64,000 bases of DNA from Rapana venosa (GCA_028751875.1 CM054143.1:65007269-65071268); one strand, 5' to 3'; shown: positions 22,080-31,291, counted from the first letter of the stretch. Translations and numbers: made by a program. Notes: a model not told the origin generated them from the sequence alone.

Positions 22080-22296
22080 TAGTGTTTAAACATTGTGTTT
22101 TTGGTGACTGTTGGGTATGGATGTAGTGTTTAAACATTGTGTTTTTGGTGACTGTTGGGTATGGATGAAGTGTTTAAACATTGTGTTTTTGGTGACTGTT
22201 GGGTATGGATGTAGTGTTTAAACATTGTGTTTTTGGTGACTGTTGGGTATGGATGAAGTGTTTAAACATTGTGTTTTTGGTGACTGTTGGGTATGG
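22080..22296. repeat. 44-bp minisatellite, 5 units
   Basis: The near-identical unit contains AGTGTTTAAACATTGTGTTT and TTGGTGACTGTTGGGTATGG. Each unit carries the 8-bp palindrome GTTTAAAC. Confidence 0.95.
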
Positions 22297-22557
22297 TATC
22301 CATACCTGCACCTTTGCTGAGAACACATACCTGTTGTTCTACATGTCTTTAGGTATTTGAATTACTTTTTGCTACTAACCCCCTGAAATTGCATTTGTGT
22401 TGCTCTCTGTTCAGTTCTGAACATTGAACATTGTATCATTCAAATCTGCATGACAAAACAAAATAACACACAACTGAAAATGTGACCGTTTTTCTCTCTG
22501 TTGATGTACCAGTGGCAGTGTAATGTATGTTGGAGAATTGCTCCTCTACACGTGTTC

Positions 22558-23300
22558 AGTTAAACACCATAAGGACCAAAGTGATGCACGTGAATGGTAC
22601 AGCCACCCACCCCTCAGAATATCAAAATCAATGGACAGATCTGGAATATGTTTAAAATTTCAAATATCTAGGATCTGAAAAAGAGAATAATGGCTTCTGT
22701 CTACAAGACGTCGAGGCTAGAATCAGTATGGCCAAGCAAAAGATGATTCAGTTAAACCACATTTCAAAAGATAGAGGCATACCTGAAGATATCAAAAATA
22801 GAATTGTCAAGACAAACAATCTGGCCTGAGCGCTTTGATTTGTTGCTTTACAAGATTCAGCGCTATATAAATTCCATACATTATTATTATTATTGCTGTA
22901 TGGGTCAGAATCCTGGACACTTGAAAAATTGGAAAGAGACAAAATAAACACAGATAAAATGTGGTTATACAGGCAACTTCTCAGAGTCAGTCAGACAGGA
23001 GAACCAATGAAACCATTCTTGATGAACTCACAGTGCAAAGACAACTGTTGGCTGAAACTGCTCAGCACAGACTGAGAAACACACAGACAAATCTGATGAT
23101 GACGGTAGTTCTCCAAAGTAAGGTTGAGGGCAGAAGGAAAAGAGGCAGACCACCAACATCCTACATTGCCAACATCACTGAGGTCAGTGGTCTGGGAGGA
23201 GGGCTACAGGAGATGGTAGAACAGTAGAGACCGAGAGAGAAAGATGGCAAACCCTGGTGACATTGCCTAGAGTTGCTACCCATGACGGTGGATATGGAGA
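22558..23300 (+). pseudogene. LINE ORF2 C-terminal remnant, interrupted by a nested insertion
   Basis: Translated pieces follow a LINE RT thumb and C-terminus in order: TKVMHVNG, FKYLGSEKENNG, ARISMAKQKMIQLN, GIPEDIKNRIVK, then an unrelated insertion (22823-22895), then LLYGSESWTLEKLERDKIN, MWLYRQLLRVSQT, a frame change, ILDELTVQRQLL, KVEGRRKRGRPPTSYI and finally an ATHDGGYGE end. It comes from a different LINE family than 3045-3968 because its basic block differs. Frameshifts and the insertion make it a pseudogene. It lies in the intron between the RHIM and death-domain exons, in the opposite orientation to that gene. Confidence 0.85.
22823..22895 (-). mobile_element. Short TATATAGCGC-type element inserted in a LINE
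   Basis: About 73 bp: GAGCGCTTTGATTTGTTGCT, TTACAAGATTCAGCGC, TATATAAATTCCATAC and an (ATT)n end. It splits the LINE reading between RIVK and LLYG, so the insertion boundaries are known to within a few bases. The same unit occurs at 765 and 28047. Confidence 0.8.
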
Positions 23301-23682
23301 GAGTTGAGTTGAGATCTGCAATGTATCGCATGTCTGACAGCATGTGGAAAAGAATCTGTAAGTATTCACTATGTGTGCCTGTGCAATGGCAATGTATTTT
23401 GCAATCCATCTGACTTGAACTTTTCTTGATAATTATATATCGTAACATTTTATATGGTGTATCCTGAGGCTGAGTATGCAGAAAAGAAGCAAGAGAGAGA
23501 GAGAGAGGTAAGGGAAAAGGCAGAAACAATGGGAGGGATAGAAAAGAGGAAATTTCTGGGACAGGATGCCCAGAAAGTGAGGATATACTGAAGAAGCCCC
23601 TGGCATCCGCACAGGGAGAAAAATGAAAGTTAAAAATGTATTGCTTCGTTCTGGCACAAACTGAACACCCCTCCCCACTTAC

Positions 23683-23853
23683 TGGTGATAGCGTGGCGAT
23701 TTGGAACGAAGGGCCGGTGAGCAGCAGGGAAAGAGGCCCCGCCGCTGCCCTGGTAAACCGTCATGGTGTTGGTGTGGCCGATCTGCAGCTGCACTCCGGC
23801 CTTGGCGTGCTGCGCCAGTCCTGTGGCCACGATAGTGCCGCGACCCTCGCCAC
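23683..23853 (-). CDS. Internal exon encoding a RHIM motif (RIPK1/IMD-like gene, exon 2 of those seen)
   Basis: 171-nt minus-strand exon with acceptor TGTGGTGCAG (intron end 23854) and donor GTAAGT at 23682, phase 1 at both ends. It encodes 57 residues containing VATGLAQHAKAG, the RHIM-like VQLQIGHTNTMTVY and GSGGASFPAAHRPF. RHIM motifs have an (I/V)Q(V/I/L)G core followed by a conserved Asn-x-Met. Here the core is LQIG with N-T-M six residues on, and beta-prone, Gly/Ser-rich flanks. RHIMs form amyloid cross-beta fibres that join RIPK1, RIPK3, TRIF and ZBP1 in vertebrates, and cryptic RHIMs act in the insect IMD pathway. The exon joins in frame to 26308 upstream and 19985 downstream. The Leu at the first core position is unusual. 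High GC fits coding sequence. Confidence 0.75.
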
Positions 23854-24121
23854 CTGCACCACACAGTCACAACAATACAACCAACCATACTACTCCCCAC
23901 CCCCCACCCCCTCCCTTCACCTGTAACACACAGTTACAACAATCCAAAGAAACACTTCATTATTATTTCAAAATCAGACACTTTATAGGTAAAAACTTTA
24001 TACAAACACTTTATCACCTCATTTCATACTGACACTTTATTATCTCAAAACAACCACTTTTTAAAAAAAATCTCAAAACATATAAAATTCATGTGGGTCA
24101 CAAGCAGAGCTGAAAAACAAT

Positions 24122-24130
24122 CATATATAC

Positions 24131-24161
<31 letters not shown>

Positions 24162-24245
24162 TATACATACACACATATCTATATATATATATACACACAC
24201 AGACATACATACAGATATATATATATATACACACACACATATATA
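24122..24245. repeat. (TA)n / (CA)n compound microsatellite
   Basis: Alternating TA and CA blocks with ACAT interruptions. Confidence 0.9.
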
Positions 24246-24295
24246 GTTTTAGGCAAAATGTTTCCCGAACAGTTTATCATAAACACTGCTGACAC

Positions 24296-24545
24296 ACAGT
24301 GGATCAGTGGTCTAGAGGTAATGCACCTGTCTATAAAGCAGGAAGTCTCGGGTTCGATCCCTGCTTTAAACCCAAGCTTTCCCTCATCCAAACACAGCGT
24401 GGTCTGGATGCTAGTCTATTGGATGACAAGATAACCCCAAAGTCGCATGTACAACACACATTGAACACACGCAAACGAAAGAACCCATGAAACAGAGTTG
24501 TCCCCAGCAAACTCTGCCCAAGAAAAAACCCCACCCAGTCTCATA
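24296..24545 (+). mobile_element. tRNA-derived SINE, family S5
   Basis: A-box region TCAGTGGTCTAGAGGTAATG and a perfect B box GGGTTCGATCC, then the body with CTAGTCTATTGGATGACAAG and AACAGAGTTGTCCCCAGCAA shared with 1076-1366. The acceptor-stem halves do not pair, so it is not a working tRNA gene. Confidence 0.75.
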
Positions 24546-24699
24546 GGGAAATAGATGCAGATGCAGACACAAGGTTGTTTCTTCTGAATTTAAAGAAGGA
24601 ACAAGAAGTGGCTCTGCTTTAGCAGCAACACGCATTCCCCTGGGAGAGCAGCCTGAAGTTCCTGCACAGACATTGGCCAGGCCGGGATGGGGTATTCAA

Positions 24700-25057
24700 C
24701 ACAATACAGTACAATACAATATGGTACAATACAATACAGAATAGTACAGTGCAACACGACACAGTACAGTATAATACAATACAGTGCAATAAATACAATT
24801 AAATGCAATACAATACAAAACAACATGAGAAAGTACACCACAATACAACACAGTACAGAAACATACATTACCACACAGTACAATGCAATACAGTACAATA
24901 CAATACAATAAGTACAATACAATACAGCACAGTACAATACAACATAGTACAATACCATACAGTAGTAAAATAAAGTAAATATAATATAGTACAATACAAC
25001 ACAATACAACACAGTACAACAATACTAAACAATACAACACAGTACAACACAATACAT
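24700..25057. repeat. AATAC/ACAAT pentanucleotide array
   Basis: Degenerate (TACAA)n array, interrupted at 25058 by an S1 SINE and resuming at 25344-25400. Confidence 0.9.
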
Positions 25058-25343
25058 GGGGCCGGGATAGCTCAGTGGTCGGAGCACTCGCTTTCTCTAG
25101 TTAAGGTTAAGCAGCATCAAGCATGGTTACCACTTGGATGGGTGACCATTTGCACGCCTTGGCTTCAGTACAGTCTCGCAGTTCACCCAGCTGTAAATGG
25201 GTACCTGCCTCTTTAGGGTCAGGGAAGGTAAAGCTGCAAGGGAGAGGAGATGGGAGCCGCCCTCAATATGCTGGCCCCTTGAGAAGTGAGGTCTCTAATG
25301 CCTCAATCCCCTACAACCACATAAGTTATGGGACACCTTACCT
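25058..25343 (+). mobile_element. tRNA/5S hybrid SINE, family S1, full length, inside an AATAC array
   Basis: The clearest copy. Head GGGGCCGGGATAGCTCAGTG (tRNA A box), then the 5S-like block TTAAGCAGCATCAAGCATGG and TTACCACTTGGATGGGTGACC, the GGTACCTGCC block, the CCGCCCTCAATATGCTGGCC block and the end TTATGGGACACCTTACC. The array continues on both sides, so this is a clean insertion. Confidence 0.85.
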
Positions 25344-25400
25344 TACAATACAATACAAAACAGTACAATATAATAGAGTATAACACAATACAATGAAATG

Positions 25401-26205
25401 CAACACACATCCCATGAAATTTCCAGTGAAGTATTCAGTAATCAGCTGTTTGGATTGATTTAAAAACAAACAAACATATAGATGACAATATCTTTTGCTA
25501 TGTTTGCATCCAGAATCACATTCTAAGCATCTTGCAGTTGATTTCTTGATGGGTTGCTCATTTATCGTTGTTGTTATTATTCTATTATACATCAACTGGA
25601 AACTGGGAGGAGGCATTTTACCATCAGCTAATCAGTCCTTTGGTTTTTGTTGTTACAACTGTTCATATTGTTAAACATTCCTCTGCTTAACATTATGGGG
25701 GTCAGTTGTTCTTTCCTTATTGGTCTTATTATCATACTATACATCACTTGGAATCACAGGTCAGGTTTGTTGTAATTGTTGTTGCTTTAACAAACTGTTC
25801 TTTTATGTTAGTATTGTTACTGCTTTGCTTACACTGTGTGGTATGTCAGGTACCTTGCAATTATTTCCTCATCAATTTTTCTGTCACCACTGTCTTGCTA
25901 TTACAGCATATTTACGATAATTATCACTTGGAATCAAATGGCCTGCATCATATCATTGTTGATCTATTTACCCTTAGTGATTATTTATATCATTTTAAAT
26001 TATTTCATTTTACTTAAGTTTGACATGTCATCACACATCACTTTACAAAAAAATCTTTCATAATTGTTCTTACTAATATTCTTCTTCTCATGTGTCTAAG
26101 GTCTGTTCACTATGAGATGATTCAGACACTTATTTTCAAACTAATGTATGTCGATAATTTTTAAAAAACCCAAGAAAGATGATGATAATGATGGCAGGGT
26201 GTAAA
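25401..26205. other. AT-rich intronic stretch
   Basis: Between the RHIM exon and the Pro-rich exon of the minus-strand gene. No repeat unit or exon is recognised. Confidence 0.45.
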
Positions 26206-26207
26206 GG

Positions 26208-26219
26208 GTGTGTGTGTAC

Positions 26220-26262
<43 letters not shown>
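26208..26262. repeat. (GT)n-(TA)n microsatellite
   Basis: GT array followed by a TA array, 45 bp downstream of an exon donor on the minus strand. Confidence 0.95.
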
Positions 26263-26307
26263 GAATATCTAACCAAAAATATATATGTATATTAATAAAC
26301 ACATCAC

Positions 26308-26660
26308 CTGGAATCACAATTTTGTCAGGTATACTGTCACCCCCAGTATAAATTACACTCCCTGCACCCTGATTCAACTGCGGCGCTGCTGCTGCCGCTG
26401 CTGGAGGTGGTGGTGGTCGTCGTGGTTGGGAAGGCTCAAACCGCACAGCATCTGTGGCCAAGCTGTCCTGAGCCGTGTTTCGATTCTGCAGATCTTCCAC
26501 AGACACCTCCTGCCCAGTCATGTCAGCGTCACCAAGGTCCTCGGTGCACTGGACAGGGCTCCGCGCCTGCACACCACAGCCATCTGTCCTACTCTGCACT
26601 GCCGGCCTCTGCTGCCCAGCCCTGGCACCTCTTCTTCCTTCCCCTTGTGAAGGAGGTGCT
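26308..26660 (-). CDS. Pro/Ala-rich exon of the RIPK1/IMD-like gene (5' boundary uncertain)
   Basis: The minus-strand reading frame ends at donor CCAG/GTGATG (intron start 26307) in phase 1, matching the phase-1 acceptor of the RHIM exon. It encodes VQCTEDLGDADMTGQEVS, NRNTAQDSLATDAVRFEPSQ, a P5/A6 run in PRRPPPPPAAAAAAP, then SVIYTGGDS and IPDKIVIPG. The composition suits the flexible linker that precedes a RHIM. Upstream the frame meets a stop near 26685, so the acceptor lies between there and about 26600. A better-looking acceptor (GGGCTTCAG, exon from 26731) opens another frame reading LWDKTFVPEEKSLSVIAQHL, which would need a one-base correction to join. Which is right cannot be settled from sequence alone. 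No kinase residues appear. Confidence 0.55.
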
Positions 26661-26924
26661 GGGCAATGACACTCAACGACTTCTCTTCAGGAACAAACGT
26701 CTTATCCCACAGTCTCTGTGCACACTGAGTTCTGAAGCCCAGGCAAGTGTGTTGGGGGGGAAGGGGGGTAGTCGAACCTGATGGGGGAGCCCATTCCACC
26801 CCAGGCAGCAGGGTGCATGCTAGGTATGTATTTCTTATCATCCATACCAACAGCCATAGCCACACAAAAGGTGGACGGGTGTTCAACGAGTGCCCACTAC
26901 ACTTTGCATGGGTTTACATACACA

Positions 26925-27145
26925 AGGGATTCCAGCTTACAGTCTCATCTGTAGGACATTCAGAGGAGTGCAGTGAGTGAGTGCCAGTGTTCACTTCAGG
27001 AATAAAAAAACAAAAAAACAACAACCCTTCCCTTGAACAGTCAGCGGCCGAACAGAGGCTCGAACCTTTGACCCCAGCTCACAAACACTGGGGTCCGTCA
27101 GTCCCTACCCACTGAGCCATCACAGAAACACCGCCCAGACACTAG
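26925..27145 (-). mobile_element. tRNA-derived SINE, S3-related, head and proximal body
   Basis: Minus-strand head TGATGGCTCAGTGGGTAGGG and B box AAAGGTTCGAGCCTC, then a TTCA and GAGACTGTAAGCTGGAAT body related to the S3 block TGAGACTATAAA. The tail is absent. Confidence 0.55.
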
Positions 27146-27368
27146 TTCCAAGACAGGAAGGAGTGAGGTCAGCTTGAGCGCTGACATCTGACGCTCTGAC
27201 AGTGGAAGAACACTTCCTCCAGACCTGCTGGCCAACACACCTCAACCTGAGGGCCGATATCTAGCCTACTGACCTGCCGATGAGGGACAAACTCTCCAGA
27301 CCCCTGGAGGGAGGGCCTTCAGCGCACTGCAGCATTTGTCAGGGCCTCAGGAGTTGCTGTCTGAGCAT

Positions 27369-27705
27369 TCGAAGAAGAAGAAGAAGAAGAAGAAGAAGAA
27401 GAATATAAATCTGTCTGCCGCAGAGAGGGGGAGGGGTGGGCACTGCCTGGGTCAACAGACATACTGCCTGAAACATTCTGTGCAGTGCTCTGGTCACTCC
27501 TCCAGGAGTTATGGGAGAAGTCAGTCAGTCAGTCAGTCAGTCAGTCAGTCAGTCAGTCAGTCAGTCAGTCAACCAGTCAGTCAGTCAGTCAGTCAACCAG
27601 TCAGCCAGTCAGTCAGCCAGCCAGTCAGTCAGCCATCCAGTGAGCCGGTGAGCCAGCCAGTCAGTCAGCCATTCAGTGAGCCGGTGAGCCAGCCAGTCAG
27701 TCATA
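27369..27705. repeat. (GAA)n and (AGTC/AGCC)n arrays
   Basis: GAA array at 27369-27402. AGTC tetranucleotide array with CAGC and GAGC variants at about 27516-27705. Confidence 0.95.
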
Positions 27706-27875
27706 TGTGATTTCTAAGATACATTTCACCGTGTGTTGAAGAGATGGCCCTCAATGGCAGAGCTCTACTTGTGGACTGGTGGTATGGGGCGGGGTGGCCT
27801 GCACCCTACACCAGATGACAGCAACAAGCCTCAGCTTTGCACCCACCTGACGCTTGTCTTTTCCCTGTCTACTTG

Positions 27876-28132
27876 GCCATGAATGATAGTCTGGGTTCTA
27901 GTCTTTCAGATCAGTCCTGAAGTCAACATGGGAACAGATGACAAAATTTACAAAACCGCATACACACGGGGACTGGAGGTATAATAAAAAAAAAGCACAT
28001 GAGTGCTTATTCCATTAACCTCGATATTAGAAAAAAAAGAAGTTATCTGAGCACTTTGATTTGTTGCTTTACAAGATTCAGTGCTATATAAATTCCATAC
28101 ATTATTGTTATTATTATTATTATTATTATTAA
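27876..28132. mobile_element. Composite of S5 fragment, S3 tail and TATATAGCGC element
   Basis: An S5 piece (TGGGTTCTAGTCTTTCAGAT, 27876-27926, plus) joins an S3 tail (GGGAACAGATGACAAAATTT to AGTGCTTATTCCATTAACCT, 27927-28031, plus). Then comes a minus-strand TATATAGCGC-type element with an (ATT)n end (28047-28132). Confidence 0.7.
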
Positions 28133-28374
28133 CATGCACAAAGCACATGTAAAAGAATCATAGCAATGAAAGGTTTTCCTTAATAAAATTGTGATGGGGG
28201 AAAAAAAGGCATGAAACTGTACACTCAGAGGAAAAAGAAAGGAAGGTAACATAAAGTAAGTAAAAAAATAGGATTATACAATGACTATGGCAATGTGCTC
28301 TCTCTGGAGGGAGCAACCTTCTCTCTTTACAAAGTGAGAAACTGGCTGTGATCACACAAATGTGTGCACGCGCG

Positions 28375-28825
28375 GGCACACACACATACATACACACACA
28401 CTCACTCACACACACACACACTCTCACTCACTTACACATACATACACACACACACACAAAATTAAAGACACACACGCTTACACACAAAATCAATTTTGTT
28501 TTGTCTTCTTTGTTTGTTTTGGTTTGGTTTTTCTTTGTTGCTTGTTTGTTTGTATTATGATGGATATATTTTCAAGATTTTTGAATTATTTGAATTGTAT
28601 GGTTTAATATTTTTCAGGGATTTTTGTTTTGTTTTTAATTCCATGTATGCATATGTTATTGTCTTTTCTTGTTTGATTTGTATGGTTTACTGTTGATTAG
28701 GTTTTTTATTCTATGTCTGCATATAATCTTTTTTTCTCACTTTTTTTTCTTTAGATAGATGGCTTGATGAAAAAACGCAAATGCACTTCTTATTCAATGT
28801 ACCATCTGAAAATAAAAGTTTGACT
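28375..28825 (+). repeat. (CA)n array plus TTTG-rich dispersed repeat, copy 2
   Basis: CA-rich tract at 28375-28480, then a copy of the 6905-7136 repeat at 28493-28697, continuing to AATAAAAGTTTGACTTTGAC at about 28810. The (TGACTT)n-like end looks like a retroelement 3' terminus. Confidence 0.65.
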
Positions 28826-29024
28826 TTGACTTTGAAAAGACACACACACACATACATATGTGCACACGTACACGTACACACCACATCTCTGTCTAAAATC
28901 ACTTTTTGGTGGACAGACATCAAAACACACACACACACAACGGCAGAAACAACTGACAGACAGTACTGCACTGATATTACATTAATTACCATTGCTGTGT
29001 CAGTGAGTGAGTGTGATGGTTTAT

Positions 29025-29108
29025 TTAGAACTTCCTACACTCTCCAGCATCAGTTCTGTCCAATCCTCTTTCCCCTGGTCTTGCTCTCATGCAAACATGT
29101 GTGTGCCC
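29025..29108 (-). CDS. Possible short terminal exon, unknown gene
   Basis: On the minus strand a strong acceptor (TTGTTCTTTTTCCAG, intron end 29109) opens a 27-codon frame, GHTHVCMRARPGERGLDRTD then AGECRKF, with TAA at 29025-29027 overlapping an AATAAA signal. No domain is recognised. The close coupling of stop and polyadenylation signal is suggestive but can occur by chance. It could belong to a minus-strand gene entering from higher coordinates. Confidence 0.25.
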   Translation of the reverse strand, partial: GHTHVCMRARPGERGLDRTDAGECRKF

Positions 29109-29613
29109 CTGGAAAAAGAACAAATCAACAATTACTGAATAAATAATCTTGATATGATTATAGAATCTAATGCATTTCATAAAAACAATTGTTAAATCAC
29201 TTTTAGCTTTATTACAAAACATCTTAGTGTAACTTTTTTTGCATTTGATGCCTTTTCCCTTCTTCTCAGTTTATATTTAAAGATATTTTATCTTTTTTTT
29301 TTCTTTTTATAAGGAAGGTGTGGAATAATGGGGTTGTGGGTGGGTGGGGCAAAGCTCTCAGTTCCCCCCACTTTCAGCTCCTCTCAGCTGCTATCCATTC
29401 CATCCCAGCTGGTGCTGATTATAGCAGAAACTGACCACACATGGACTTGGTAAAAGGTAGGGCCTAATTTTAGTGCTGGTCCCTGGCCCCTTGACTGAGT
29501 TATTCTGGATTTATGCACTCAAACCTTAAAAGTCTGCCTTGTGCTGTTGTAACAGGGAGAGATTAGGTTTGGAATGTCTCATCTTCTGGACCACTTACCT
29601 TTAGTTCCAGTGT

Positions 29614-29683
29614 GTTTGGTGTGTGTGTGTGTGTGTGTGTGTGGGGTGTGTGTGTGTGTGTGTGTGTTTTGGGTGGGGTGTGT

Positions 29684-29722
<39 letters not shown>

Positions 29723-29815
29723 GTGTTGTTTTGTGTGTGTGTGTGTGGGTGTGTGTGTGTGTGTTGTATGTGTGGTGTGTGTGTGTGTTGTGTGTGTATG
29801 TGTGTGTGTGTGTTG
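29614..29815. repeat. (GT)n microsatellite, long
   Basis: About 200 bp of GT with GGGTG and TTGT interruptions. ORFs on both strands are artefacts. Confidence 0.95.
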
Positions 29816-29969
29816 TTCTTCGTTTCAAGGACTTTCCACTTTAAGTGATATTAGATGACAGGGAAAAAAGGGTTATAAAAAACCCAGGGGTTTGGGGGGA
29901 GGGGAGACAGAATGTGTGTGAATGAATGGCATGGTAAGTTGGATGCCTACAGAGGAACAGAGAGGGGTG

Positions 29970-30050
29970 GGGGTGGGGGTGGGCAGAGAAAGAGAGAGAG
30001 GAGCTAAGTGGCACACGCGCGCGCGAGAGAGAGAAAGAGAGAGAGAGAGT
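29970..30050. repeat. GGGGT, (GC)4 and (GA)n low-complexity tract
   Basis: GGGTGG units, CGCGCGCG and a GA array in succession. Confidence 0.85.
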
Positions 30051-30155
30051 GTTGTGTGTTTTGAAGAAGAAATAGTATAAAGAACTATTTAAAAACAAAA
30101 ACAGAGGGCAAAAACTAATGCACCTAATTGGAATAACATAACTTCTACAACATAA

Positions 30156-30592
30156 CTAGTTTAACATAACCAAAATAACAATTAACATAGCCGAATCTTC
30201 ACATGGCAGCTTAACGTCAGTCAAAGGTAGATACCAACCAACCGGACTGCTAATAAAATAAACAGAAAACTCATGAAGGAGGGAAAAGTTATTTAAAATG
30301 TGCTCTGGAGGACTGTTGGGAGGATGACAGTAACCAAGCTTTTGTGAAACTGACAGTCGTGTTAATGAGCAGTGCACAAGCAAATGATTCATTGTGATTT
30401 GTTTGCCCCACAAGCATTGAATATTTTTGCAAAATTTCGTACGGAGAGCATTTAAGCGGAAACAATACATTAAACTGATGTGTCTGGGACATAGAGAGAA
30501 ATCGCGGAACAAGAGAGTGTTGTTATTATTTGTACGAGCTCTTTTCACAGTTATAATAGAAATGAGAATCTGAATTCTTGAGAATGTCATTA
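30156..30592 (-). pseudogene. I-group LINE ORF2 C-terminal segment
   Basis: The minus-strand frame of about 144 codons includes RLNALRTKFCKNIQC, LWGKQITMNHLLVHC and SLTRLSVSQKLG. This is the Cys/His segment that follows RNase H in I-clade and related LINEs. At its 5' end (30592) it meets the RNase H part of the same kind of element in reversed orientation. Confidence 0.75.
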
Positions 30593-30593
30593 A

Positions 30594-31240
30594 AGCAAAT
30601 GGAAGATATCTTCTCTACCCCTTGATGAACTTAGAAAAGCCTCTGCTGCCAAATTTATATTGAAAAGTGTTGTCTATGAGACTTTCTCCAATCGTGAAGT
30701 TCACCTTAGATCTGATAAGGATTTCGGTAAAAGGGATGAAAAGATCCAATCCTTAAAATCTCTCAATTCATTTGCCTCTGACATTTTCAGTCTTTCTAAA
30801 ATAGACACAACAAACGTTGCAGTTAAAATCCTCATTTGTGCAAATTCCAAGATGGGAATTAAATAAACATATATTGGACATAACTACTATAAGTATCACA
30901 AAAACAGATTCACCTCATATGTTAAAGTCAATAAAGAGCTTGGTATACCATCACATAGATAATCATTATAAACATTATTTACATATTTATACAAACAGTT
31001 CTGTACTTGAAGACGGTAGGGCAGGAGCTGCTTTTGTAATCCCTGCATTAAAATGTGTGAGACAATATCATTTAGGCAGTTATTGATCTATTCTTACTGT
31101 TGAACTTGTACCCATGCTTATCATCTTATGGCTTTAAATCATACTTCCACTTTACCCATTAATCATTGAATGCCTGTCACATCTTAATTAGTGTAGATTC
31201 TAAATCGGTGTTGCATACACTTAGATCTACTAACCAAAAA
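30594..31240 (+). pseudogene. I-group LINE RNase H segment, inverted relative to 30156-30592
   Basis: Plus-strand pieces: FILKSVVYETFSNREVHLRS, SFASDIFSLSKIDTTNVAVK, a frame change, PRWELNKHILDI, HYLHIYTNSSVLEDGRAGAA with FVIPALKCVRQYHLGS, TVELVP and VDSKSVLHTLRSTN. IYTNSS stands where RNase H normally has IYTDGS, so the first catalytic Asp is changed to Asn. VDSKSVL retains the DSK block. The frame breaks at least twice. Confidence 0.75.
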
Positions 31241-31249
31241 AAAAAAAGA

Positions 31250-31291
31250 AATGTGTGTGTATGTATGTATGTATATGTGTGTGTGGTGTGT

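Noticed and set aside
24296..24370. Functional tRNA gene
   Set aside because: A and B boxes are good, but the acceptor stem does not pair and a SINE body shared with 1076-1366 follows.
25058..25130. 5S rRNA gene
   Set aside because: Only the 3' half resembles 5S, behind a tRNA-like head, and the same combination is dispersed in six places.
26518..26886. Single 122-codon ORF as an intact gene
   Set aside because: It runs out of frame with the exon that joins the RHIM exon and ends without domain; kept only as an alternative exon start.
27336..27710. SQ-repeat protein (VSQSVSQPVSQ)
   Set aside because: Direct translation of an AGTC/AGCC tetranucleotide array.
22748..28148. Shared peptide NNNNVWNLYSxESCKATNQSAQ in two ORFs as a protein family
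   Set aside because: It is the translated reverse strand of the short TATATAGCGC element with its ATT tail.
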